Positions 15,456 to 23,124 of a stretch of 64,000 nt of DNA are shown here, piece after piece. A program made the position numbers and the translations under genes. Within the stretch, counting starts at the first letter, position 1. The number at the start of each line of letters is the position of its first letter. Source of the DNA: Neoakkermansia glycaniphila (lineage in GTDB: Bacteria; Verrucomicrobiota; Verrucomicrobiia; Verrucomicrobiales; Akkermansiaceae); contig NZ_LIGX01000041.1 of the NCBI RefSeq assembly GCF_001683795.1, forward strand, positions 62,001 through 126,000. Reading direction: 5' to 3'. A model generated the notes under the pieces. That model saw only the letters and a program-made list of their open reading frames with translations. It ran no database searches and had not been told where the DNA came from.

Positions 15456-17291
15456 TCAGTTGCCGGGTTGTGCTCCGGCTTTGGTTCGGATGTCGCGGAT
15501 GAATTGCAGGCGTTGTTCGTCTTTCCAATCGTGTTCGGAGAGTCCGGTGATGTTGTTTTCCCGGCAGACGGTTTCGAATTCATCGACTATTTTGAGGATT
15601 TCTTCGTTGCTTCGGTTGAGGTTGCCGCGCAGCCAGTGGGTGAGGATGAGGTACTGGATGGAGAGTTGTTCGATTTTGACGCGGTTGAGTGTGACGGGGT
15701 TGTTTTTCGCAGCTTCCAGCGCTTTGGCGAAGATGTTTTCCGATTGTTCGATGAAGTCGTTGCTCAGGTACCGGGAGTGCGGTGCATCGTAGATCCATGT
15801 GTGCAGGTTGGGAGTGTTTTCGATGGTGGCTGCAAGTGCGGCGAGGTATTCGGCCATGGGGGCTGCGGCTTCCTTGTAGTAGTGTTCGAGGAATTCGCGC
15901 GTGAGGGCGTCGGCATCCGTTTGCGGGTTCCAGAGGAGTTTGGCAAGGAGGTAGTGTTTGAGCCGTTTGAGGCTGGTGGCGCGTTGTCCCGCGTCGCTTT
16001 GGGCGAAGACTCCTTTGGCTTTGTGGTCGGCGAAGTAGCGGATGTAGGCGGGGAGGGTGTGGATGTTGGGGAAGGGCTGGAAGCTGTGGGCGAAGTTGAT
16101 GTGGTAGCTCCAGATCCAGAGGTTGTCGTGGATGGCCGACCATCCTTTGATTTTGCGTTCGAAGGCGATGTTGCCTTCGCTGCCGGAATGGGAGCATTTT
16201 TCGGGGTAGTGGCCGTAGCAGATGCCGATGGGGCAGAGCTGGATGATGATGCCGGGGTTGGGTTTCGTTTTGGTCGGGGGTATGTCGGTGGTGTGGTAGG
16301 CGAGGGTGTGGACGGTGACGTTTTCTCCTTGAAGGGCGTTGTCGAATTTGTTCAGGAAGCGCATGAGGAGTCCGGTGCCGTCGCCTTCTTCCGCAATGAT
16401 GCGGGTGCATTCCGGGCATTGGCACCAGCCTCCGCAGTCGTTCTGTGAGATGGAGACGATGCAGGGGCGTTCCTTGTGCCGGGCAAGGTCGGCGCGCAGG
16501 GTGGCGAGTGCGGTTTCAAAGACGGCGGGGTTGCTGAGACAGAGGAGGTTTTTGTCGCGTTTGCCGTTGACGAGGCCGTAGTATTCGGGGTGGGTTTTGA
16601 AGTGTTTGTCGGGGGGGACGAGGTGCTCGAAGGTGTGGCAGGAGTATCCGGGCATGTAGTTGTAGAGGTGGTCGGTGGGTTTGTCCGGCCATCGGAATGT
16701 GCCGCTGTTGAGCCGGAGCCGCTGCGCCCATTGCCGGTCGCGGAAGACGTCGGCCGCGTAGATGTCCCGGTAGAGGAAGGCGGGGGAGGCTGAGGTGTCG
16801 AAGGGGGAGAGCCGGAGCGTTTCGCGGCGGGGGATGAGTGTTTCATCAGGGGTGTACCAGCGGCAGCCGAGTTTGTCTTCGAGGAGTGCGTAGGTTCCGT
16901 AGAGGAGGCCGTGGGGGCTGCGGGAGCGGATGACGATGTCGTCCCCTTCTGTGAAGAGGCGGTAGCCTTGGGCGTTTTGCGGGACGGCGGGGTCGGAGTC
17001 GGTGATTTCCAGCCGGATTTCCGGCCGGTCCGCGCGTGCCTGTTCCTGTTTGACGGGCCATTCGGCTCCCGTGATTTGCTTGAGATGGAAGGCGAGTTCG
17101 TCCGCCGCGGAGTGGGTGATGCCGGACGGTTTGTCCGGGGTCAGGATGGTGTATTCGGTGGTTCCTCCTTCTGCGAGCCGGAGGGTTGTCCGTGGCGGCG
17201 GTTCCTGAGAGTGTGCAGCAGAGAGTGTACCCATTACCGTGAGGCAGGAGGAAATGAGGGTGGCGGCGTATGAGGTGATGTATGGTTTCAT
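15456..17291 (-). CDS. Secreted DUF4838 glycoside hydrolase, GH163-like
   Basis: 611 residues with a Sec signal peptide (about 1-28). An N-terminal domain (about 35-165) resembles the alpha/beta domain that precedes GH67/GH20 catalytic barrels: AADELAFHLKQITGAEWPV and RSPHGLLYGTYALLEDKLGCRWYTP. The central part has the DUF4838 hallmark VSISQNDCGGWCQCPEC (about 280-297) and later LAYHTTDIPPTKTKP, LCPIGICYGH and LWIWSYHINFAHSFQPFPN. DUF4838 founded family GH163, whose characterised Bacteroides member is an endo-beta-N-acetylglucosaminidase on complex N-glycans. It would act outside the cytoplasm. It is divergent from the beta-helix gene at 17447 and part of the glycan locus. The activity is inferred from family; other DUF4838 activities may exist. 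Confidence 0.75.
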   Translation of the reverse strand: MKPYITSYAATLISSCLTVMGTLSAAHSQEPPPRTTLRLAEGGTTEYTILTPDKPSGITHSAADELAFHLKQITGAEWPVKQEQARADRPEIRLEITDSDPAVPQNAQGYRLFTEGDDIVIRSRSPHGLLYGTYALLEDKLGCRWYTPDETLIPRRETLRLSPFDTSASPAFLYRDIYAADVFRDRQWAQRLRLNSGTFRWPDKPTDHLYNYMPGYSCHTFEHLVPPDKHFKTHPEYYGLVNGKRDKNLLCLSNPAVFETALATLRADLARHKERPCIVSISQNDCGGWCQCPECTRIIAEEGDGTGLLMRFLNKFDNALQGENVTVHTLAYHTTDIPPTKTKPNPGIIIQLCPIGICYGHYPEKCSHSGSEGNIAFERKIKGWSAIHDNLWIWSYHINFAHSFQPFPNIHTLPAYIRYFADHKAKGVFAQSDAGQRATSLKRLKHYLLAKLLWNPQTDADALTREFLEHYYKEAAAPMAEYLAALAATIENTPNLHTWIYDAPHSRYLSNDFIEQSENIFAKALEAAKNNPVTLNRVKIEQLSIQYLILTHWLRGNLNRSNEEILKIVDEFETVCRENNITGLSEHDWKDEQRLQFIRDIRTKAGAQPGN

Positions 17292-17446
17292 TTGATCAAG
17301 TCGTGTTTAAGTGAAGTACGGAAGCGGTTTACTTTTTCTATCTCGTCGAAGGGGTTGCTGTTGTTTTTTTGTTTGTTATTATTCAAAGGATTTTTTGGAT
17401 TGGTGTGATATGTTTTGATGTTGCTTTGCGTAGATGATATGCCATT

Positions 17447-19852
17447 ATGTTGGTACTTCTTATGTCCGCCGATTCTTTTCTTGTTCCGATGTCCGTGTGT
17501 TGCAGCCTGTTTATGGGTGGCTGGTCCGTTGCTGCCGATGTGTATGTTTCGCCCGATGGCGACGATTCCCGTTCCGGTGCGAAGAGTCAGCCGATGCGTA
17601 CGTTGCAAGCTGCACGAGATCAGGTGCGGAAGCATGGCTCCGGAGACGGAAAGGGGAATACGATCCGGTTGTTGGACGGTGTTTTTTATTTGCAGGAGCC
17701 GCTTGTTCTTTCTCCCGAGGATTCCGGGCTGACGATCGAGGCGGTGCATGCGGGGAAGGCAGTGGTGAGCGGGGCGCAGCTTTTGTCGCTGCAATGGAAG
17801 CCGTTCCGCGACGGGATTATGCAGGCGGAAGCGCCTGCCGGGTTGAAGGCGGATTGCCTGTTTGTGGACGGGAAGCAGCTCCGGATGGCACGCTATCCCA
17901 ATGCGAATCCGGAGGAGCGTATTTTCAACGGTTATGCTGCGGACGCGGTGGCTCCCAAGAGGGTTGCTGGGTGGAAGGATCCCGAAGGTGGTTTTTTACA
18001 TGCTTTGCACGGCCGCCTGTGGGGAGGCCATCATTATATTATTGAGGGGAAGAAACCGGATGGTTCCGTGAAGCTGGCTGGAGGTTGGCAGAATAATCGT
18101 CCTTCCGCTCCGCATGGCAAGTTCCGTTTTGTGGAGAATGTGTTCGAGGAGCTGGATGTACCCGGTGAGTGGTTTTTGGATAAGAAGGAGGGTGTTCTGT
18201 ATGTGTATCCGGAGGCTGGGACGGATTTGAATAAGGCGCGAGTGGAGGCGACTCGGCTGGAGCGTTTGTTCGAGCTGCGGGGGGAGGAGGAGAAGCCCGT
18301 GCGCGGGGTGGCTCTGAAGGGGCTGGTGCTGACGCAGACGGACCGGACGTTCCTGAAGAACAAGGAGCCGCTGTTGCGTAGCGATTGGACGATTTACCGC
18401 AACGGCGCCGTGCTGCTGGCTGGTACGGAGGATTGTACGGTGGAGTCGTGCGATTTCAATGGGCTGGGTGGCGATGCGGTGTTTGTGGACGGGTATAACA
18501 GGAAGGTTTTGGTGAAGTCCTGCCTGATTGAAGATGTGGGCGGGAATGGCGTGGCATTCGTAGGAGATAGGTCGGCGGTGCGCTGCCCGCTTGATTTCAG
18601 GGATGGTGGCAGGTTTTCATGGCAGAATCTGGATAAGACGCCCGGTCCGAAGGGTAATGCGTTTCCTTCCGATTGTACGGTGGAAGATTGCCTGATTACG
18701 AGGACAGGTCGGGTCGAGAAGCAGTCTGCTCCGGTGGAGATTGCGATGTCTCAGGGGGTTCGTGTGCTTCATTGTTCGCTTTACGATGTGCCCCGTGCCG
18801 GGATCAATATCGGAGACGGTTGCTGGGGCGGTCATGTGATCGACGGTTGCGATGTGTTCGATACGGTGTTGGAGACTTCCGATCACGGTTCGTTCAATTC
18901 GTGGGGCCGCGACCGTTTCTGGCAGTTGAAGGGGCTGAATATGAATCAGGCGTCGGATTGGGAGCAGATCAAGGATGTTCCCTTTTTGGATGCCGTGAAG
19001 CCGACGGTGATCCGCAATAGCCGCTGGCGTTGCGATCACGGCTGGGATATCGATCTGGATGACGGTTCCGGCAATTATGAGATTTACAATAATCTTCTTT
19101 TGGCCAGCGGGTTGAAGCTGCGTGAAGGGTTCGGTCGTAAAGTGCATCACAATGTGATTGTGAATAACGGTTTGCATCCGCATGTGTGGTTCGGCAGGTC
19201 GGGCGATGTGGTGGAGTACAATATTTTCTTCGTGGACGGTTATTTCCCCGCGGGCGGGATGCCTTCATCTCCGTGGGGCGAACGGATGGACAAGAATTTC
19301 GTGCATGTGCCGGGGCTGGCAGGGACGCGCCCTGCGGCGGGGTTGCAGGAGCAGTCGAAACGCGATCAGGACTCGATTGCCGGGGATGCGATGTTTATGG
19401 CTCCGGAGCTGGGTGATTACCGTCTCCGGAAGGGTTCCCCCGCATTGCAGTTCGGGTTCAAGGATTTTCCGGCGAGTTTCGGCGTGGTGTCTCCCCGTTT
19501 GAAGGCGTTGGCGAAGTCTCCCGTTTTTCCGGAATACAAGCCTGTGGTTGTAAAAAAGGATCCGAATGCCGTGCAGGTGAAGTTTTTAGGTGTGACCTGC
19601 CGCAATATCAGGGGGATGGGGGATGTGTCGGCCTATGGTTTGCCCGGAGAGGCCGGTGTGCTTGTGTTGGCAACGGATGCGTGGGCTTCTTTTTACCGAG
19701 AAGGCGGGCGAGCCGATGATGTGATCGTCCGTGTGGATGGAAAGGATGTGCGTGATGTGAATGCGTTGCTTTCGGCGTTGTCCGGCAGGAAGTCGGTGAA
19801 GCTGGTTCTTATTCGGAATCAGGCTGAGAAGGTTGTATCTGTCGATCTTTAA
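17447..19852 (+). CDS. Secreted right-handed beta-helix protein with C-terminal PDZ-like domain (GH141-like candidate)
   Basis: 801 residues. An N-terminal export signal ends near WSVAADVYVSP; ATGs at 17447, 17462 and 17489 are all possible starts. The mature start VYVSPDGDDSRSG...PMRTLQAARDQV is the usual opening of secreted parallel beta-helix enzymes. FVENVFEELDVPGEWFLDKKEGVLYVYP is typical of GH141-like and related proteins, and many helix rungs follow (DCTVESCDFNGLGGDAVFVDG, RNSRWRCDHGWDIDLDDG). The last 95 residues (from about 707) look like a PDZ domain (VRVDGKDVRDVNALLSALSG). GH141 includes fucosidase and xylanase activities and GH110 galactosidases share the fold, so the substrate is open. 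Both flanks carry glycan-active genes. Confidence 0.7.
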   Translation: MLVLLMSADSFLVPMSVCCSLFMGGWSVAADVYVSPDGDDSRSGAKSQPMRTLQAARDQVRKHGSGDGKGNTIRLLDGVFYLQEPLVLSPEDSGLTIEAVHAGKAVVSGAQLLSLQWKPFRDGIMQAEAPAGLKADCLFVDGKQLRMARYPNANPEERIFNGYAADAVAPKRVAGWKDPEGGFLHALHGRLWGGHHYIIEGKKPDGSVKLAGGWQNNRPSAPHGKFRFVENVFEELDVPGEWFLDKKEGVLYVYPEAGTDLNKARVEATRLERLFELRGEEEKPVRGVALKGLVLTQTDRTFLKNKEPLLRSDWTIYRNGAVLLAGTEDCTVESCDFNGLGGDAVFVDGYNRKVLVKSCLIEDVGGNGVAFVGDRSAVRCPLDFRDGGRFSWQNLDKTPGPKGNAFPSDCTVEDCLITRTGRVEKQSAPVEIAMSQGVRVLHCSLYDVPRAGINIGDGCWGGHVIDGCDVFDTVLETSDHGSFNSWGRDRFWQLKGLNMNQASDWEQIKDVPFLDAVKPTVIRNSRWRCDHGWDIDLDDGSGNYEIYNNLLLASGLKLREGFGRKVHHNVIVNNGLHPHVWFGRSGDVVEYNIFFVDGYFPAGGMPSSPWGERMDKNFVHVPGLAGTRPAAGLQEQSKRDQDSIAGDAMFMAPELGDYRLRKGSPALQFGFKDFPASFGVVSPRLKALAKSPVFPEYKPVVVKKDPNAVQVKFLGVTCRNIRGMGDVSAYGLPGEAGVLVLATDAWASFYREGGRADDVIVRVDGKDVRDVNALLSALSGRKSVKLVLIRNQAEKVVSVDL

Positions 19853-19893
19853 TGTCCGAAAGGCATTTTCCCTTTGTGCAGGAGGTGAGGATG

Positions 19894-20598
19894 TCAGAGG
19901 GCTACTTCGATGAGGAGGATGGTGGAGGGTTTGCGGGCAGTGACGGTGAGTACGTCGATGTCCGTGATGCCTGCGCCGTCCCTGCGGTCGAGGAGGGCTT
20001 CCGTTTCGTCGATGGCGATGCTTCCTTCGATGACGAAGATGTAGACGCCCGTTTGTTTTCCTTTGAGGCGGTAGGTGCAGGTTGTTCCCCGGTCGAGTTC
20101 GGCCCATGAGAACCATGCCTGCTGGCGGAGGGCGATGGCGGTGCCGGGGGCGATGAAGGTGGAGATTTCGTTGTGTTTCAGGAGGGGGCGGATGTCGTAG
20201 TCGGCATACCGGGGCGGGGTGTCGGTCTGGTCGGGGATGACCCAGATTTGAAGGAATTCGAGGTTTTCGTCGGAGCTGGCGTTGTATTCGCTGTGGTAGA
20301 TGCCGCTTCCTGCGCTCATGACCTGGATTTGCCCGGGTTCGATGATGTGGCTGTTTTCAAGGCTGTCGCCGTGCCGGAGGCATCCTTTCAGGGGGATGGA
20401 TACGACTTCCATGTTTTTGTGGGGATGGGTGTCGAATCCGCTGCGCGGGATGACGGTGTCGTCGTTGAGGACGCGCAGGGCGCCGAAGTGCATTCTTTGC
20501 GGGTTGTAGTAGTCCGCGAAGCTGAAGGTGTGGCTGGTGTTGAGCCATCCATGGTTTGCATGGCCGCGGGAATCGGCTTTGTCGATGATGATGTTCAT
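19894..20598 (-). CDS. Pirin-family (YhhW-like) bicupin protein
   Basis: 234 residues from ATG 20598, which aligns with the start of YhhW; an in-frame ATG at 20613 would add five residues. Signature of pirins: RGHANHGWLNTSHTFSFADYY, FGALRVLNDD, GFDTHPHKNMEVVSIPLKG with the metal-binding HxH, SAGSGIYHSEYN and the Glu in LEFLQIWVIPD. YhhW-type pirins are cytosolic cupins, some with quercetinase activity; the physiological substrate is unknown. The gene converges with the beta-helix gene (42 bases between stops) and follows the GH20 gene on the same strand with a 92-base gap, with no clear promoter of its own. Confidence 0.88.
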   Translation of the reverse strand: MNIIIDKADSRGHANHGWLNTSHTFSFADYYNPQRMHFGALRVLNDDTVIPRSGFDTHPHKNMEVVSIPLKGCLRHGDSLENSHIIEPGQIQVMSAGSGIYHSEYNASSDENLEFLQIWVIPDQTDTPPRYADYDIRPLLKHNEISTFIAPGTAIALRQQAWFSWAELDRGTTCTYRLKGKQTGVYIFVIEGSIAIDETEALLDRRDGAGITDIDVLTVTARKPSTILLIEVAL

Positions 20599-20690
20599 GT
20601 CTGCTTCTTTCATCGGGTGAGACGATTCTGCCGCCGTTTCCGTTCAATGGCGGATGTGGGTGTATGACTTTGCAAGTGTCTTTCTACCAG

Positions 20691-22949
20691 TTATTTGTTG
20701 GTTGTTTTTGTGGCAGGATGTTGCTGTTTTTCATCCGGTGAGGAAGCCGCCGGGTCGATGCTGTATTCCAGTCCGGGATATTCGCGTATGTTGCAGCCCG
20801 GATGCTGAGGGTCCCATTGGACGGGGACGAAGGTGAACATCCAGCGGCGGGTGTCCGGGTTGTTCGGGCTTTTGATGAAGATGAGGTTCCATCCTTTTTT
20901 GAGGTCGATGGAGACGGGAGCCCGGAAGTGGTAGTTTTCATCGATCATGGCTCCGTTGTTGCCCGGTTTTTTCCATGCGGGAGGAGGGATTTCCTTGCCG
21001 TTGATCCAGAAGCGCGGGTTCGAGTGGTACCATTTGCCCGGTACGCTGACGGGGCCGTTGCGCCAGTCGGAGGTGGCCCATGTATGGGCTCCGATCCAGA
21101 AGGGGACTTTTTGCGCTTTGGGCGAGTGGATGCAGGTGTAGGCGTAGTAGGTGGAGTTCTGTGCGGCGCGCGCGCCCGGTTTTTGGCCGTTGAACGGGGT
21201 CGGGAAGTCGCAGTACTGTTTGAAGATGACGGTGGCCCCCGTGTAGGTTTGCGGGTGCCATGCCCATGTTTTGCCGTTGTGTTCGTATTGCGGTTCTATG
21301 TTTCCCGTGCGGAGGATGTTTTCGGGAGGAAATATCCGGTCGACGTTTCCTTCATGCGGGAAGGGGCCGATGATTTTCCACGGGATTTGCGCTTGCCGGA
21401 CGTAATGGAAGGGGGTGTTGCGGAAGAAGCGGTCGCGGATGGCGAGGACGCGGTTTTCGTAGGCGGCGAATTTGGCGAGCATCGGGTCTTCGCGGGCGGG
21501 CAGGTTGGCATGGTATTGCATGTGGCTGTCTTTCATCGGGTCTCCTTCGACGCGTGGGAATGGCGGGTTCCACATGGGTTCACTGACGAAGGCGATGCCG
21601 GAATAGAACTGGTTGTGTGTGAGGTGTTCTTCCGAGGCGTTCATCGGGAGGTCGGGCCATGAGCAGAGGATCATGCCGAGTCCCTTGCTTTGGGGGAATG
21701 GGCAGATGCGGCGGAAGTACATGGTGGAGGCGACGGTGAAGGGGTCGATGTGGTTCAGGTAGGTTTCGATGGAGTCGATGTATTCTCCTCCGGGGGCGGG
21801 CCAGCATCGTTTGAGTGTGCGTTCGGTCCAGAGCTGCTGGACGGCGCCTTTGTATCCCTTGGGGGCCAGTCCGGGGTGCCAGCGGACGGGTTTGCGGCCG
21901 CATTTTTCGACGGTGCGGAAGTAGGCGGTCAGGGTGGCGTTGTCGACCTGTTCTTCTTTTCCGTGCGCTTCGTCGGTGCCGATGTGGATGTAGGGCATCG
22001 TTTCCGCAGGGACGAGGCTGCACAGTTCCTTGATGAGGTCGGTCAGGATGCGGGTCATGCGCGGGTCGTTCATGGCAGAGATGCCGAATGCGCGGCGGAG
22101 GGAGGCGGAGTGGCCGGGCATGTCCATTTCGGGGATGACCATGATGTTGCGTACGCGGCAATATTCGACGAAGCGGCGGAATTCTTCCTGCGTGTAATGT
22201 TTGCCGGGGAAGCGGGTCATGTTTTTTGCTTCCGTGAGGGAGGGGTAGAGTTTGCTTTCAAGTCTCCATCCTTCGTTTTCCGTGCAGTGGAAGTGGTATG
22301 TGTTGAGTTTGAGGGCAGCCATTTTGTCGATGATGCCGTAGAGCATGTCCATGGGCATGTAGTTGCGGCCGATGTCGTTCATGGCTCCGCGGATGGGGAA
22401 GGCGCCCCAGTCTTCGATCGAGCAATGGGCGACGGTCGTTTTTCCACCGCGCCGGAGGATGAGCTGTTTGAGCGTTTGGAGGCCGTAGTAGAAGCCCCGG
22501 GTGTTGACGGCTTGGATGTCGATGCCTTGCGGGGTGATGCTCATGCGGTAGGAGTCGTCTCCGAGCGCTGGCGGTTGTTCCCTGTTTTCCATGGATTTCG
22601 GCCATTCCGGAATGAGGGTGAAGCGGATGGGGTATGCTCCGGATGGTGCGGTTTTGATTTCGTGGGCTTTCAGGTATGCGTTGAGTTCCGCAAGGATGTG
22701 TTTCATCTGGGCCGGGTCGGCCGTTTGCTGGGGCGTCTGGATGGTGACGGTTGCAAGGGCTGATGAACGGTCTTTCCATGCGATGCTCCGGGGCATGGGG
22801 AGGAGGGGCGGGCGTTCGGCGGAATAAAGGGCGTAGTTTGCGCCGTCGCAGGGGTAGGCGTCCCGGGTGTCGGTTTCCGATGCAGAGGCATGGAAGCAGG
22901 TTATGCCGAGGACGGCCAGCAGGCAGGTGATACAGGTTTTGAGAGACAT
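20691..22949 (-). CDS. Secreted GH20 beta-N-acetylhexosaminidase
   Basis: 752 residues from ATG 22949, which starts a clear signal peptide (MSLKTCITCLLAVLGITCFHASA). A GH20b-like domain (about 50-180) precedes the GH20 barrel: HFHCTENEGWRLESKLYP, VIPEMDMPGHS and the catalytic pair Asp326-Glu327 in HIGTDEAHG. The region after about 560 is a beta-rich accessory domain (WKIIGPFP, KKGWNLIFIK, NPRFWINGKEIPPP). GH20 enzymes remove terminal GlcNAc or GalNAc by substrate-assisted catalysis; in a mucin degrader they act on O-glycan chains. A promoter with 18-base spacing lies upstream. Divergent from the GH2 gene, suggesting joint use on one glycan. Linkage preference is not readable from sequence. 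Confidence 0.93.
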   Translation of the reverse strand: MSLKTCITCLLAVLGITCFHASASETDTRDAYPCDGANYALYSAERPPLLPMPRSIAWKDRSSALATVTIQTPQQTADPAQMKHILAELNAYLKAHEIKTAPSGAYPIRFTLIPEWPKSMENREQPPALGDDSYRMSITPQGIDIQAVNTRGFYYGLQTLKQLILRRGGKTTVAHCSIEDWGAFPIRGAMNDIGRNYMPMDMLYGIIDKMAALKLNTYHFHCTENEGWRLESKLYPSLTEAKNMTRFPGKHYTQEEFRRFVEYCRVRNIMVIPEMDMPGHSASLRRAFGISAMNDPRMTRILTDLIKELCSLVPAETMPYIHIGTDEAHGKEEQVDNATLTAYFRTVEKCGRKPVRWHPGLAPKGYKGAVQQLWTERTLKRCWPAPGGEYIDSIETYLNHIDPFTVASTMYFRRICPFPQSKGLGMILCSWPDLPMNASEEHLTHNQFYSGIAFVSEPMWNPPFPRVEGDPMKDSHMQYHANLPAREDPMLAKFAAYENRVLAIRDRFFRNTPFHYVRQAQIPWKIIGPFPHEGNVDRIFPPENILRTGNIEPQYEHNGKTWAWHPQTYTGATVIFKQYCDFPTPFNGQKPGARAAQNSTYYAYTCIHSPKAQKVPFWIGAHTWATSDWRNGPVSVPGKWYHSNPRFWINGKEIPPPAWKKPGNNGAMIDENYHFRAPVSIDLKKGWNLIFIKSPNNPDTRRWMFTFVPVQWDPQHPGCNIREYPGLEYSIDPAASSPDEKQQHPATKTTNK

Positions 22950-22978
22950 GGAGGAAGTGATGAAGAAATTCACATCCG

Positions 22979-23008
22979 ACATTAGCAGGCTTTGTCCGAA
23001 AAAGTCAA
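22979..23008 (-). promoter_or_regulatory. Candidate promoter of the GH20 gene
   Basis: Minus strand TTGACT (23008-23003) - 18 bases - TAATGT (22984-22979). A leader of about 22 bases ends in CTTCCTCC just before ATG 22949, the opposite of a Shine-Dalgarno sequence. Confidence 0.5.
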
Positions 23009-23124
23009 GATGGGGGCGGAGCATAAGTGCTGGTCTTATTGCGGTGTTTTGCGGCTAGATTCCAGGATGTGCGAAAAGTTTAAATTTTTTGATAGTTTTT
23101 GAATGCTGCGGCGTATATGACGAT

